Positions 1-7,086 of a stretch of 37,323 bases of DNA are shown here, in pieces. The stretch is from Candidatus Gastranaerophilales bacterium (GTDB lineage Bacteria > Cyanobacteriota > Vampirovibrionia > Gastranaerophilales > Gastranaerophilaceae). The stretch covers positions 1 to 37,323 of the forward strand of contig CALUQE010000020.1 of the NCBI GenBank assembly GCA_944322845.1. Reading direction: 5' to 3'. Position numbers and translations under genes: made by a program. Within the stretch, counting starts at the first letter, position 1. Each line of letters begins with the position of its first letter. The notes under the pieces were generated by a model. The model ran no database searches and was not told the origin of the DNA. It saw nothing but the letters and a program-made list of their open reading frames with translations.

Positions 1-515
1 CCGCCATACTCTTTATTGCCCTTTGCATTCATGTAGGATAAGACCTTTTCACAAAGTTCCCCGTCAATAAATGCTCCCTCAAATTTTGGGCTTATCATTT
101 CCTGTTCTTTATCTATATAAAAATATGTATCACCCACAACTCTATAATTTTTATTTTTAATATTTATTTCACCGTTTGCATCTGGCACCATAAGATAGTA
201 TTTTTCCATATTAGGGACATCTTCTTCAACTCTTGCAATATATGCGTTTACAGGTTTATTTGTCTTTTTATCAATCAGAGTTGTTATCCTTAAGCCACTT
301 TCATCTAAGTTAGTTTTAGGTGTGAATTCAGGTGAGAGTAGTTTTTTAAAAGTCTTAGAACTAATTCCTTGAAAATTCTCTTTTAATAAGCTAACTTCAA
401 CCGTATCTGCTGCCGGCTGACGTACAAGGTCAACTTTTTTAAAATTGAACATTCTTTTAGTCGCAGGGATAATAATATCTTTAAATATATTTGTCTTTAT
501 TCCGTTTATTTTCAT
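1..515 (-). CDS. Hypothetical protein, N-terminal part (runs off left edge)
   Basis: The reading frame is open on the minus strand from an ATG at 515 to the window edge, giving 171 residues that begin MKINGIKTNIFKDI. An AGGA Shine-Dalgarno-like sequence lies just upstream of the ATG, and a good promoter (TTGATT, 17 bases, TATATT) lies at 548-576, so the start is well supported. The visible part has no membrane segment or signal peptide. It contains the stretch VRQPAADTVEVS followed by a mixed alpha/beta region rich in Lys, Asn and Asp. I do not recognise the family. The C terminus is missing only because the window ends. Two 22-bp direct repeats sit upstream of its promoter and may regulate it. 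Confidence 0.7.
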   Translation of the reverse strand, partial: MKINGIKTNIFKDIIIPATKRMFNFKKVDLVRQPAADTVEVSLLKENFQGISSKTFKKLLSPEFTPKTNLDESGLRITTLIDKKTNKPVNAYIARVEEDVPNMEKYYLMVPDANGEINIKNKNYRVVGDTYFYIDKEQEMISPKFEGAFIDGELCEKVLSYMNAKGNKEYG

Positions 516-547
516 ATTTGAATTCCTAATATATTTTAAACCCTGTA

Positions 548-576
548 AATATAAATTTTGCTAATTAAAAAATCAA
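548..576 (-). promoter_or_regulatory. Sigma-70-type promoter of the left-edge gene
   Basis: On the minus strand the -35 box TTGATT (576-571) and -10 box TATATT (553-548) are separated by exactly 17 bases. The expected start of transcription is near 541, leaving a leader of about 26 bases that carries an AGGA ribosome-binding site. Confidence 0.6.
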
Positions 577-619
577 GTTTGTAGCTTGGATTTTCCCCAA
601 ACACAAAGTGTCCGAAAAT

Positions 620-656
620 AATCAAACCATGTGTAACAAGTAATCATACCATGTGT
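620..656. repeat. Two direct repeats with 22-bp period
   Basis: AATCAAACCATGTGT (620-634) and AATCATACCATGTGT (642-656) differ at one base and are 22 bp apart, about two helical turns. They lie between the end of priA and the promoter of the left-edge gene, roughly 45-80 bp upstream of its -35 box. A small palindrome ACACAAAGTGT lies at 601-611. This arrangement suits binding of a regulator to one face of the DNA. Confidence 0.5.
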
Positions 657-678
657 TCTTTTACACTGTTGTTATAAA

Positions 679-2886
679 TCATAAAATATCCAGCGGATCA
701 ACATCAATTGCAAGCCTTATATCCTTCGGAATAGTAATTTTATTTAAGAATTTTGATATAAAATCGTGTCCCTTCTGCGAAAGTTTATTCTTTATTAAAA
801 TTTGAAATCTGTAAAATCCATTTAGTTTTTCAATTACGCACGGTGTCGGGCCCAATGTTTCCAGATATTCGGAGAACCCGAATTTGTCAGTCATTGTATT
901 TAATCTCAAAGCAATTTCCATTGCTGATTTTTCTGCCCTAAAATTATTCTGCGAAGACAAAATTAAGCGCACAATCTGACTGAACGGCGGATAATCAAAC
1001 TCCTGCCTTGCTTTAATTTCTGTTTCAAAAAACTTTTCATAATCCTGAGCTTTGGCAGTTTGGAAAGCATAATAATCAGGGTTATATGTCTGGAAGAGAA
1101 CTTTACCTTTAAACTCACCGCGGCCGGCACGACCTGCAACCTGAGTAAGAAGCTGAAACCCTCTTTCGGAAGCTCTGTAATCCGGAATATTGAATCCAGA
1201 ATCCGCGCTTAAAACTCCGACGAGTGTAACATTAGGATTGTCCAGCCCTTTTGCAATCATTTGTGTTCCGACCAGAATGTCAATCTCGCCTTTCTGAAAT
1301 TTATTCAAAAGTTCTATATGCGCATTTTTTCTTGTCAAAATATCACTGTCAATTCTCTCAACGTTTGCATCCGGATAAAGTTCTTTTATTAAAAGCTCAA
1401 TTTTTTGAGTTCCTACACCGGAAGTTGAAAGCGCATCACTGCCACATTGCGGGCAAAATTCCGGAAAGCTCATCTCCCGATTACAGTAATGACACTTAAG
1501 TTTTTTAATACTTGCATGCCAGATCATAGGAATTGAGCAATCAGGACATTCTATAACAGTACCGCATGCTTTGCACTGGGTATAAGTAGAATACCCTCTG
1601 CGGTTCATCAAAAGAATGACCTGCTGTTTTCTTTCTAAAGTTTCCGTTATCTCTGTCTGCAATGGTTTGGAAATAATCCCTCTGTATGCAGCTTTTCCGT
1701 ATTCTTGCATATTAATAACCTGCGGCAGCGCAAGAGGAGAGTTATTAAATCGGTGTTTCATCTCAAACAGATTATTATTGTTTGTCGCATAATAATAGGT
1801 TGAGACATCCGGAGTTGCAGAGCCAAGAAGCAGCGGCGCCTGATGGAACTGCGCCAGCCTCCTCGCAACAACTCTGGCATCGTAACGCGGAGCAGGATTT
1901 GTCTGTTTATAAGCACCTTCGTGTTCTTCATCGATTATAATCAAGCCGATATTTTGAAGCGGTGCAAATACTGCGGAACGAGCACCTGCAAGAATTTTAA
2001 TACCATTCTTATAGAGCCTTTGCCATACATCATACTTTTCACCGTCAGAAATACTGCTGTGCCAGATTGCAACATCTTTTATGCCGAATTTGCGGGCAAG
2101 ACGTTTGGTCAGCTGCGAAGCAAGAGCAATTTCCGGTGCAAGAAACAGCACATTTTTGCCCGAATCTATGACATCTTTAATGAGCTTAAAATATACCTCT
2201 GTTTTTCCTGAAGCCGTTACACCGTGTAAAAGTATCGGTTTTTGGGACTTTAATTTTGATTTTATGCCCTCATAAGCGGTTATTTGCTCTCCCTGAAGTT
2301 CAAACAAAGGCTCTGTCTCAACATCTTTGAATATATAAAGCGGATTTCTGTATATATATTCTGTTTCAAACTTTACGTGCGACGATTGTGCCAGCTTTTT
2401 CATCGTGGCACGAGTTGTTTTGGCAATCTCTTCAAACTCTATTAAAGAACATTTTCCCCGCTCTTTCAAAAGCGCAAGGATTTCTTTCTGCCTCTTTGTA
2501 AGCCCTGTCTCATCGGAATTTTCTCCAATTGATACCGCGAGTTCAACCTTTGCGTTCTTCTCAATAAGCTTCATCGGAAGAGCCGCATTTAGAACCGTCA
2601 CAAAATCAGTACAATAATAATTTGCAACCCACTCAAGAAGCTTTAAATACTTAAGTGAAAAAAGCGGAGTTTCATCAAGTATGCGGTTAATTTTTTTAGC
2701 CTTAAAATCACCCGGCAGATAATCAGAAAACCCGACAACAAAGGCATTAATCAGCCCCTGTCTGCCAAAGGGTACCATAACAGCCTGCCCGATTTGAATA
2801 ATATCGCGCATTTCATCCGGTATAAGATAGCTGAATGTCTTAACTCCAAGCCCTTTTATATTCACTAATACTAACGCATATTTCAT
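679..2886 (-). CDS. priA: Primosomal protein N' (replication restart helicase PriA)
   Basis: PriA is the superfamily 2 DNA helicase that recognises stalled or collapsed forks and reloads the replicative helicase. At 735 residues it has the normal length. An N-terminal DNA-binding region covers about 1-105. Walker A (HGVTASGKTE) is at 221-230 and the DEEH box at 319-322. The zinc-binding cysteines expected of the family are all present at 438, 441, 447, 450, 465, 468, 478 and 481, inside the helicase core, followed by helicase motifs V/VI (GTQMIAKGLD and QVAGRAGRG). The start is the ATG at 2886. A TATAAT box at 2899-2894 ends only 7 bases before it and there is no Shine-Dalgarno sequence, so the mRNA is probably leaderless. 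No obvious terminator follows. Confidence 0.97.
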   Translation of the reverse strand: MKYALVLVNIKGLGVKTFSYLIPDEMRDIIQIGQAVMVPFGRQGLINAFVVGFSDYLPGDFKAKKINRILDETPLFSLKYLKLLEWVANYYCTDFVTVLNAALPMKLIEKNAKVELAVSIGENSDETGLTKRQKEILALLKERGKCSLIEFEEIAKTTRATMKKLAQSSHVKFETEYIYRNPLYIFKDVETEPLFELQGEQITAYEGIKSKLKSQKPILLHGVTASGKTEVYFKLIKDVIDSGKNVLFLAPEIALASQLTKRLARKFGIKDVAIWHSSISDGEKYDVWQRLYKNGIKILAGARSAVFAPLQNIGLIIIDEEHEGAYKQTNPAPRYDARVVARRLAQFHQAPLLLGSATPDVSTYYYATNNNNLFEMKHRFNNSPLALPQVINMQEYGKAAYRGIISKPLQTEITETLERKQQVILLMNRRGYSTYTQCKACGTVIECPDCSIPMIWHASIKKLKCHYCNREMSFPEFCPQCGSDALSTSGVGTQKIELLIKELYPDANVERIDSDILTRKNAHIELLNKFQKGEIDILVGTQMIAKGLDNPNVTLVGVLSADSGFNIPDYRASERGFQLLTQVAGRAGRGEFKGKVLFQTYNPDYYAFQTAKAQDYEKFFETEIKARQEFDYPPFSQIVRLILSSQNNFRAEKSAMEIALRLNTMTDKFGFSEYLETLGPTPCVIEKLNGFYRFQILIKNKLSQKGHDFISKFLNKITIPKDIRLAIDVDPLDIL

Positions 2887-2893
2887 TAGTATT

Positions 2894-2899
2894 ATTATA
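2894..2899 (-). promoter_or_regulatory. -10 box of priA; likely leaderless transcript
   Basis: A perfect TATAAT on the minus strand ends 7 bases before the priA ATG (2886). Transcription normally begins about 7 bases after the -10 box, which would place the first transcribed base at or next to the start codon. No convincing -35 box was found (TTGGTT is too close, with a 14-base spacer). Confidence 0.5.
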
Positions 2900-2932
2900 C
2901 TCTAAAAGTATTTAACCAATATAAAACCGTCA

Positions 2933-3289
2933 CTATTTTGTTGAATGAACTATAGAAAAATATGACGGCACATCGAGTTTGGAAATATCTTTAGAAGAAC
3001 TATACACTACAGAAATGTCTTTTGTCGTAGGATATTTTAATTCTTTACCGAAATTACCACCGATAATTTCCTGAAACTTATTCACGCAGGTTTTTAAATT
3101 TGCCAAACATTCTTTCTGGCTTTTCATCACAAACATACGATTATTGATTATATTATCAAAAGTTTCTTTAAGCTGCTTGTCAGCTTTTTTGTCTGTAACA
3201 ATCTTCTCTATTTTATTAGATTTTAAATTATTAACAATAATCGAACCTTTAAATGACTGATAATTAGTTCCTACCGGTGAAATATTCAT
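2933..3289 (-). CDS. Hypothetical small protein with lineage-type N terminus
   Basis: This encodes 118 residues starting MNISPVGTNYQSFKG. The frame is open further upstream, but the ATG at 3289 is preceded at correct distance by AAGGAG, so this is the likely start rather than the upstream one at 3343. There is no signal peptide or membrane segment. The middle (about 25-75) is Lys-rich and predicted helical, and the C terminus contains VVYSSSKDISKLDVPSYFSI. I associate N termini of this NISPVGTNYQSFKG type with small uncharacterised proteins of Gastranaerophilales, which supports the taxonomic guess but not a function. It sits between priA and the helicase-nuclease gene, all on the minus strand. 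Confidence 0.7.
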   Translation of the reverse strand: MNISPVGTNYQSFKGSIIVNNLKSNKIEKIVTDKKADKQLKETFDNIINNRMFVMKSQKECLANLKTCVNKFQEIIGGNFGKELKYPTTKDISVVYSSSKDISKLDVPSYFSIVHSTK

Positions 3290-3305
3290 AATTGACTCCT
3301 TCTTG

Positions 3306-3362
3306 TTAACTGATTGACATACTATAAGAAATCCTCTGAACAATTTTTTTGCTATCAGTTAA
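3306..3362. repeat. 9-bp inverted repeat around the upstream region of the 118-residue gene
   Basis: TTAACTGAT (3306-3314) and ATCAGTTAA (3354-3362) are perfect inverted copies separated by 39 bp. The pair brackets the presumed promoter of the small minus-strand gene starting at 3289. It could be a pair of operator half-sites or a stem in a transcript arriving from the helicase gene upstream. Confidence 0.4.
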
Positions 3363-3369
3363 TAAAATT

Positions 3370-6300
3370 TTACAAATTACAATTAATAATTCTGTCAATG
3401 CAGGCTTTTGGAGAATACATCCATTCTCTTTTTGAGATTCTGGAAACTTTGAGACCGGAGCGTTCAATAATAGCCTGCTTTTTCATATTAGAAATCTTTG
3501 AAGGAGTTTTATCCTCAACCCCGTCGCATTCTACTACAAATTTACTATCCACAACCAGATCCGCACTCAGCCCCGCAATTTCAACACCACAGGTAACTTC
3601 ATGTCCCAAATCACGGAAAGCTTGAGCAACCTCGCGCTCAAAACTGTTCTTATAAATATTCTCGTCAAAATCATCAGAACTTCTTAGAGAATACCTGTCC
3701 TCGTATTCCTGAATATATCCGAAATAACTTCTCAAAAGTCCTTCCGGCAATTCACGGGGATCTTTAGAGATAAAATTAATCATCTGATATCTTGCACGGG
3801 TAATTGCAACGTTAAATAAATTAGGTTTCTGCAGGAAAATCAAACTTTGCGGGAAGCTGTTATTTGCATAAGCCCACGAAGTCAGGATTATATCCCTTTC
3901 ATCTCCCTGAAAAGTATGCGCGGTACCGATTTCTATCTGGTGTTTTTCCATCATATACTCGGAAAGTACTTTTCTTACAGAGATTTTCAACTGTTCAACC
4001 TGCGCACGAAACGGTGAAATTATGCCGATAGATACAGGATTTTCAGGATTTTTCCTCTCATCTTCAACTACAATTTCATGCAGTCTTTTTACAAGAGCCT
4101 CAATCTCCGGCAGATTTCTTGTGGCATCAAAATCGACTTTACCCTCCGGCACAACAACAGTTTCCAGAACTTTCTTCGTATTGTCATTCCGTCTCATAAC
4201 CTTAATTCTTCCGCCGTAAAATTCTTTGTTGGAGAAATTAATAATCGGAGGCAAGCTTCTGAAGTGTTCATCCAGAAGCACCGGATGCATTGAATAGTAG
4301 TTTGCGAGATCAAACATTGAATTTGTTCTGAATCTCCACATAAGCTGGTATCTGTCATTGATTCCGTATTGTGACAGGAAGGACTGCTCTTTTGCTTTTT
4401 CTAAGAAAGAAAGATGCGGCAGCTGTTTGTCATCACCTACAACGACAGCTTTTTTGGCTCTGTAAAGAATCGGGAAGCAGCTTGCAATATCGCACTGGGA
4501 AGCTTCATCAATAATTACCACGTCAAAGAGTCCCGGTTTCATCGGCAAAGAGCCTGAAACGGCGTAAGTTGTAACGCACCAGCATGGAAACGCTTCCAGA
4601 AGCGGTCTGAAATCTTCCGTTTCGAGAAGTCTGTTTTGAAGATTTTTCTTTCTCTCAACCAGAGATTTTGAATGTACAAAAAGTCTCTGACGCTTAACCG
4701 GATCCTGCATTAAACCCTTTAATGCCTGTCTGCGTTTTGTTTTCAGAATATCAATTGCAAGACGTCTTTGCTTCTTCTTCATATTCCGTATCTGTTCGGA
4801 GAGAACATGAATATTTCCTGTATTCTGAATCTCCGTCTCAATCATTCTTGCACGGCAGATAAGTTTTGCAAACTCCAGCTCATTTTTTAATGCAGCAAGA
4901 TTTTCGTTATTAACATCAAAATTATTAACTCTAAGTATTTTTTTCAAATTCCCGATTGCGGACATATTTTTGATTCCGGTTAAGAAACCTGATTTTTCCA
5001 TATTGGCACTCAAAGAGTTTATTGAATTTTCAACAGTTTTAATTTCGTCCTCTTTCAAAATGTTTTTTATAAATACAGGATTTAAATGCATCGGTTTTTC
5101 TAAATCAATCTGTTCTTTGAGCCCTGTCCATTCTTCTTCGAGTTTAATAATTTTTTCCGATTTTTTCTCCAGATCTGCAATTGCTTTCAACAATTCTTCC
5201 ATATCGGAAACATCGCAGAGAATAGAGTTTTCCGCCCCATCGTCAAGGTCGACCTTGTTCGCTAAAAGGTCTTGAAGCTGCATAGAAAGCTCTCTCTGGT
5301 AATTCAATCTTCCTGCTCTCAAGGCTAAAAACGGCGCACCGAGTTCATTAAGTCTCTCTGCCACAACGTCAACCGCCTTATCCATTCTTGAAGCAACAAG
5401 AACGGTTTTTCCGTTTGCAATCAAATGTGCCGCAAGGTTAACAATTGTCTGCGATTTACCTGTTCCAGGAGGTCCGAAAACAGAAACCAGTTTGGCGTTT
5501 TCTACATTTTTAATTACGTTTAATTGTGCATCCGATAAAGACAGAGGCGTTACCGGAAAAAAGTCTGCCAGAGTCTTTTGCTGGCTGTCTGTCGGCTTGG
5601 ATTGCGTGTACTCTTCGTTTATAAGATTTAAAACGGTTTCTCTGTATATTCCGCTCGGCTTTTCCGCAATCTGCGTAAGTTCGTGCAGAACCCCCGCAGT
5701 AACTGCAGGGCGCTTGGTTAAAATAATTGCACACTGATTTGTAAGGCTGATTTTTTCTAACTTAATCTGAGTTTTCTTTGCCCCTTCTTCCTCTTCAATT
5801 ATTTCATCAATGTTATCTGCGCCGATTTTTTCATTATAAAAATCTTTTGTAATATTATCCTCATTGACAGAATTTGCAGGATTTAGCGAAACGTCAATAT
5901 CAGGAATTATTGATTTTAGGGTGGTTAAAAATACATCAAGTTTCTCTTTTGTAATCGGAACAGCCGGCACGACATCCAGAAGCCCTTCAAGAAGCTGCTC
6001 TGTTTCATCCTCATCATCGCTTTTCTTCATAAGCGCAGTCAAAGCACCAGTATTTAGAGAAATAAATTCATCCGTCAGCATGCAGTTGATATTAACCCCG
6101 TTTCGCTCAAGCCTGCAAGGCGAATAAAGAAGCGGGGTTAAAAACTCGTTTTTCTTTCCTGATTTTGATTTTCCTACAAGAAATAAATACCCGTAAATTA
6201 AATACTTGTCTTTTTGACTCGTTTCAGACTGAATCATAAGTTCTGTTAACTTGGGATCGGAGCCTTCAAGGCGAATGTATTCCAGTCCCTGAGTAAACAA

Positions 6301-6471
6301 AGTATCATCTTCATTCAGAAAAATCCATTTATTATCCTTATCGGCTTTCAGATTTCTAAAAGTCGAACTCTTAACCTCTTCTCTCACACAATCGTGCAGA
6401 TACTGGCTGAGTTTTTTTATAAAACTGTTGTTAAACGCTGAATTAATCGCTCTTGTTGCTTCCTGTAACAT
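3370..6471 (-). CDS. Upf1-type superfamily 1 helicase fused to a C-terminal endonuclease-like domain
   Basis: This 1033-residue protein joins an ATP-dependent helicase to a putative nuclease. The N-terminal ~300 residues resemble the DUF4011-like region found in bacterial helicases of this type. Walker A is GPPGTGKS (333-340), followed by a long helical insertion (about 415-620), Walker B DEAS (655-658), motif III GDDKQLP (679-685), the HFRS motif (736-739), motif V TFQGDERDII (853-862) and motif VI NVAITRAR (887-894). The last ~100 residues carry a restriction-endonuclease-fold signature of the Vsr/MTES_1575 type: E946, then D971 and the ECD triplet at 981-983. Such fusions occur in DNA repair and in anti-phage defence. 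The start at 6471 has a good AGGAG site. A promoter, a hairpin leader and a palindrome lie upstream. The substrate is unknown. Confidence 0.88.
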   Translation of the reverse strand: MLQEATRAINSAFNNSFIKKLSQYLHDCVREEVKSSTFRNLKADKDNKWIFLNEDDTLFTQGLEYIRLEGSDPKLTELMIQSETSQKDKYLIYGYLFLVGKSKSGKKNEFLTPLLYSPCRLERNGVNINCMLTDEFISLNTGALTALMKKSDDEDETEQLLEGLLDVVPAVPITKEKLDVFLTTLKSIIPDIDVSLNPANSVNEDNITKDFYNEKIGADNIDEIIEEEEGAKKTQIKLEKISLTNQCAIILTKRPAVTAGVLHELTQIAEKPSGIYRETVLNLINEEYTQSKPTDSQQKTLADFFPVTPLSLSDAQLNVIKNVENAKLVSVFGPPGTGKSQTIVNLAAHLIANGKTVLVASRMDKAVDVVAERLNELGAPFLALRAGRLNYQRELSMQLQDLLANKVDLDDGAENSILCDVSDMEELLKAIADLEKKSEKIIKLEEEWTGLKEQIDLEKPMHLNPVFIKNILKEDEIKTVENSINSLSANMEKSGFLTGIKNMSAIGNLKKILRVNNFDVNNENLAALKNELEFAKLICRARMIETEIQNTGNIHVLSEQIRNMKKKQRRLAIDILKTKRRQALKGLMQDPVKRQRLFVHSKSLVERKKNLQNRLLETEDFRPLLEAFPCWCVTTYAVSGSLPMKPGLFDVVIIDEASQCDIASCFPILYRAKKAVVVGDDKQLPHLSFLEKAKEQSFLSQYGINDRYQLMWRFRTNSMFDLANYYSMHPVLLDEHFRSLPPIINFSNKEFYGGRIKVMRRNDNTKKVLETVVVPEGKVDFDATRNLPEIEALVKRLHEIVVEDERKNPENPVSIGIISPFRAQVEQLKISVRKVLSEYMMEKHQIEIGTAHTFQGDERDIILTSWAYANNSFPQSLIFLQKPNLFNVAITRARYQMINFISKDPRELPEGLLRSYFGYIQEYEDRYSLRSSDDFDENIYKNSFEREVAQAFRDLGHEVTCGVEIAGLSADLVVDSKFVVECDGVEDKTPSKISNMKKQAIIERSGLKVSRISKREWMYSPKACIDRIINCNL

Positions 6472-6493
6472 ATTGTCTCCTCGGGATATCTAC

Positions 6494-6510
6494 CTCCGGC
6501 TTGTCCGGAG
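6494..6510 (-). other. Hairpin in the leader of the helicase-nuclease mRNA
   Basis: CTCCGG, a 5-base loop and CCGGAG form a GC-rich stem in the predicted 5' untranslated region (about 6522-6472), just upstream of the AGGAG ribosome-binding site. No run of T follows it, so it is not a terminator. It could affect mRNA stability or translation. Confidence 0.5.
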
Positions 6511-6529
6511 AAGAAAATTTCTTACGGCT

Positions 6530-6538
6530 ATTATACCA
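6530..6538 (-). promoter_or_regulatory. Extended -10 promoter of the helicase-nuclease gene
   Basis: TGGTATAAT on the minus strand (6538-6530) matches an ideal extended -10 element. It predicts a leader of about 50 bases with a hairpin and a Shine-Dalgarno site. The -35 position is not consensus and falls within an interrupted palindrome at 6546-6578. Confidence 0.6.
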
Positions 6539-6545
6539 TACTGCA

Positions 6546-6578
6546 CCCGAAATGCATACTGTTTATGTATGAATCGGG
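6546..6578. repeat. Interrupted palindrome in a divergent promoter region
   Basis: CCCGA (6546-6550) pairs with TCGGG (6574-6578), and within it CATAC (6555-6559) pairs with GTATG (6667-equivalent position 6567-6571). The element covers the -35 region of the helicase-nuclease promoter and lies about 50 bp upstream of the promoter of the divergent gene at 6658, a typical position for a repressor site. Confidence 0.4.
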
Positions 6579-6627
6579 AGCGGACAAAATTATACTGTAG
6601 CTATAGGAGTTAAGAAAGATAAAACTA

Positions 6628-6651
6628 TGCTAGAATGTAAAAGTATAGGAG
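6628..6651 (+). promoter_or_regulatory. Extended -10 promoter and ribosome-binding site of the exported protein gene
   Basis: TG, one base, then TAGAAT (6628-6636) forms an extended -10 element. AGGAG at 6647-6651 lies 6 bases before the ATG at 6658. Confidence 0.5.
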
Positions 6652-6657
6652 AAAATT

Positions 6658-7041
6658 ATGAAGAAGTTTTTTGTTTTATTAGCATTACTGACAGGTCTTC
6701 CTTTTGTTTTTGCAAATGAAGCACCGCTTACTACACCGCAAAATATTACATTCGAAAACTGCACCAAAATTTTTGCAGTCGATAAAGAAAAACTATTCTA
6801 CCTGACGCTTGCATCACTTTCTGCAAACAGATTTCTGATTGATGAAGTTCAAACTTCTAACGGGTATGTAATTTTTACCGTTAATCGCAACCAGTACCTT
6901 GCAACAATCGCCGGTGTTGACAGTGCTAATGCCATACTAAAAATAACTCCTTGTAATAATGTTTATAATTTTCCGCCGGGGATTTTGACAAATACATTTA
7001 AATACATAGATTTGAATCTTAATGCGGACATCAAAAGCTAA
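6658..7041 (+). CDS. Small exported protein of unknown function
   Basis: This encodes 127 residues. The first ~19 residues (MKKFFVLLALLTGLPFVFA) form a clear signal peptide with a likely cleavage after FVFA or FAN, so the mature protein of about 107 residues is exported. Two cysteines of the mature part (in FENCTKIF and TPCNNV) could form a disulphide. The remainder has alternating beta strands, and I recognise no domain. The start is supported by an AGGAG site at proper distance and an extended -10 promoter. It is followed after 45 bases by the solute-binding lipoprotein gene, with a GC-rich hairpin in between, so the two may or may not be cotranscribed. Confidence 0.75.
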   Translation: MKKFFVLLALLTGLPFVFANEAPLTTPQNITFENCTKIFAVDKEKLFYLTLASLSANRFLIDEVQTSNGYVIFTVNRNQYLATIAGVDSANAILKITPCNNVYNFPPGILTNTFKYIDLNLNADIKS

Positions 7042-7049
7042 AATTTATT

Positions 7050-7068
7050 CCCTCTCAGGCTGAGAGGG
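7050..7068 (+). repeat. GC-rich perfect hairpin before the solute-binding protein gene
   Basis: CCCTCTCA, a 3-base loop and TGAGAGGG form a perfect 8-bp stem, followed by the G-rich stretch ACAGGGCGGGGG that ends 6 bases before a TTG start codon. No T run follows, so it is not an intrinsic terminator. In an AT-rich genome such a G-rich palindrome looks like a dispersed REP-type element, but no second copy was found in this window. Confidence 0.5.
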
Positions 7069-7086
7069 ACAGGGCGGGGGATAATT

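Noticed and set aside
1843..2211. Long plus-strand frame opposite priA
   Set aside because: It is an antisense shadow of a well-conserved gene, with no ribosome-binding site and no recognisable protein.
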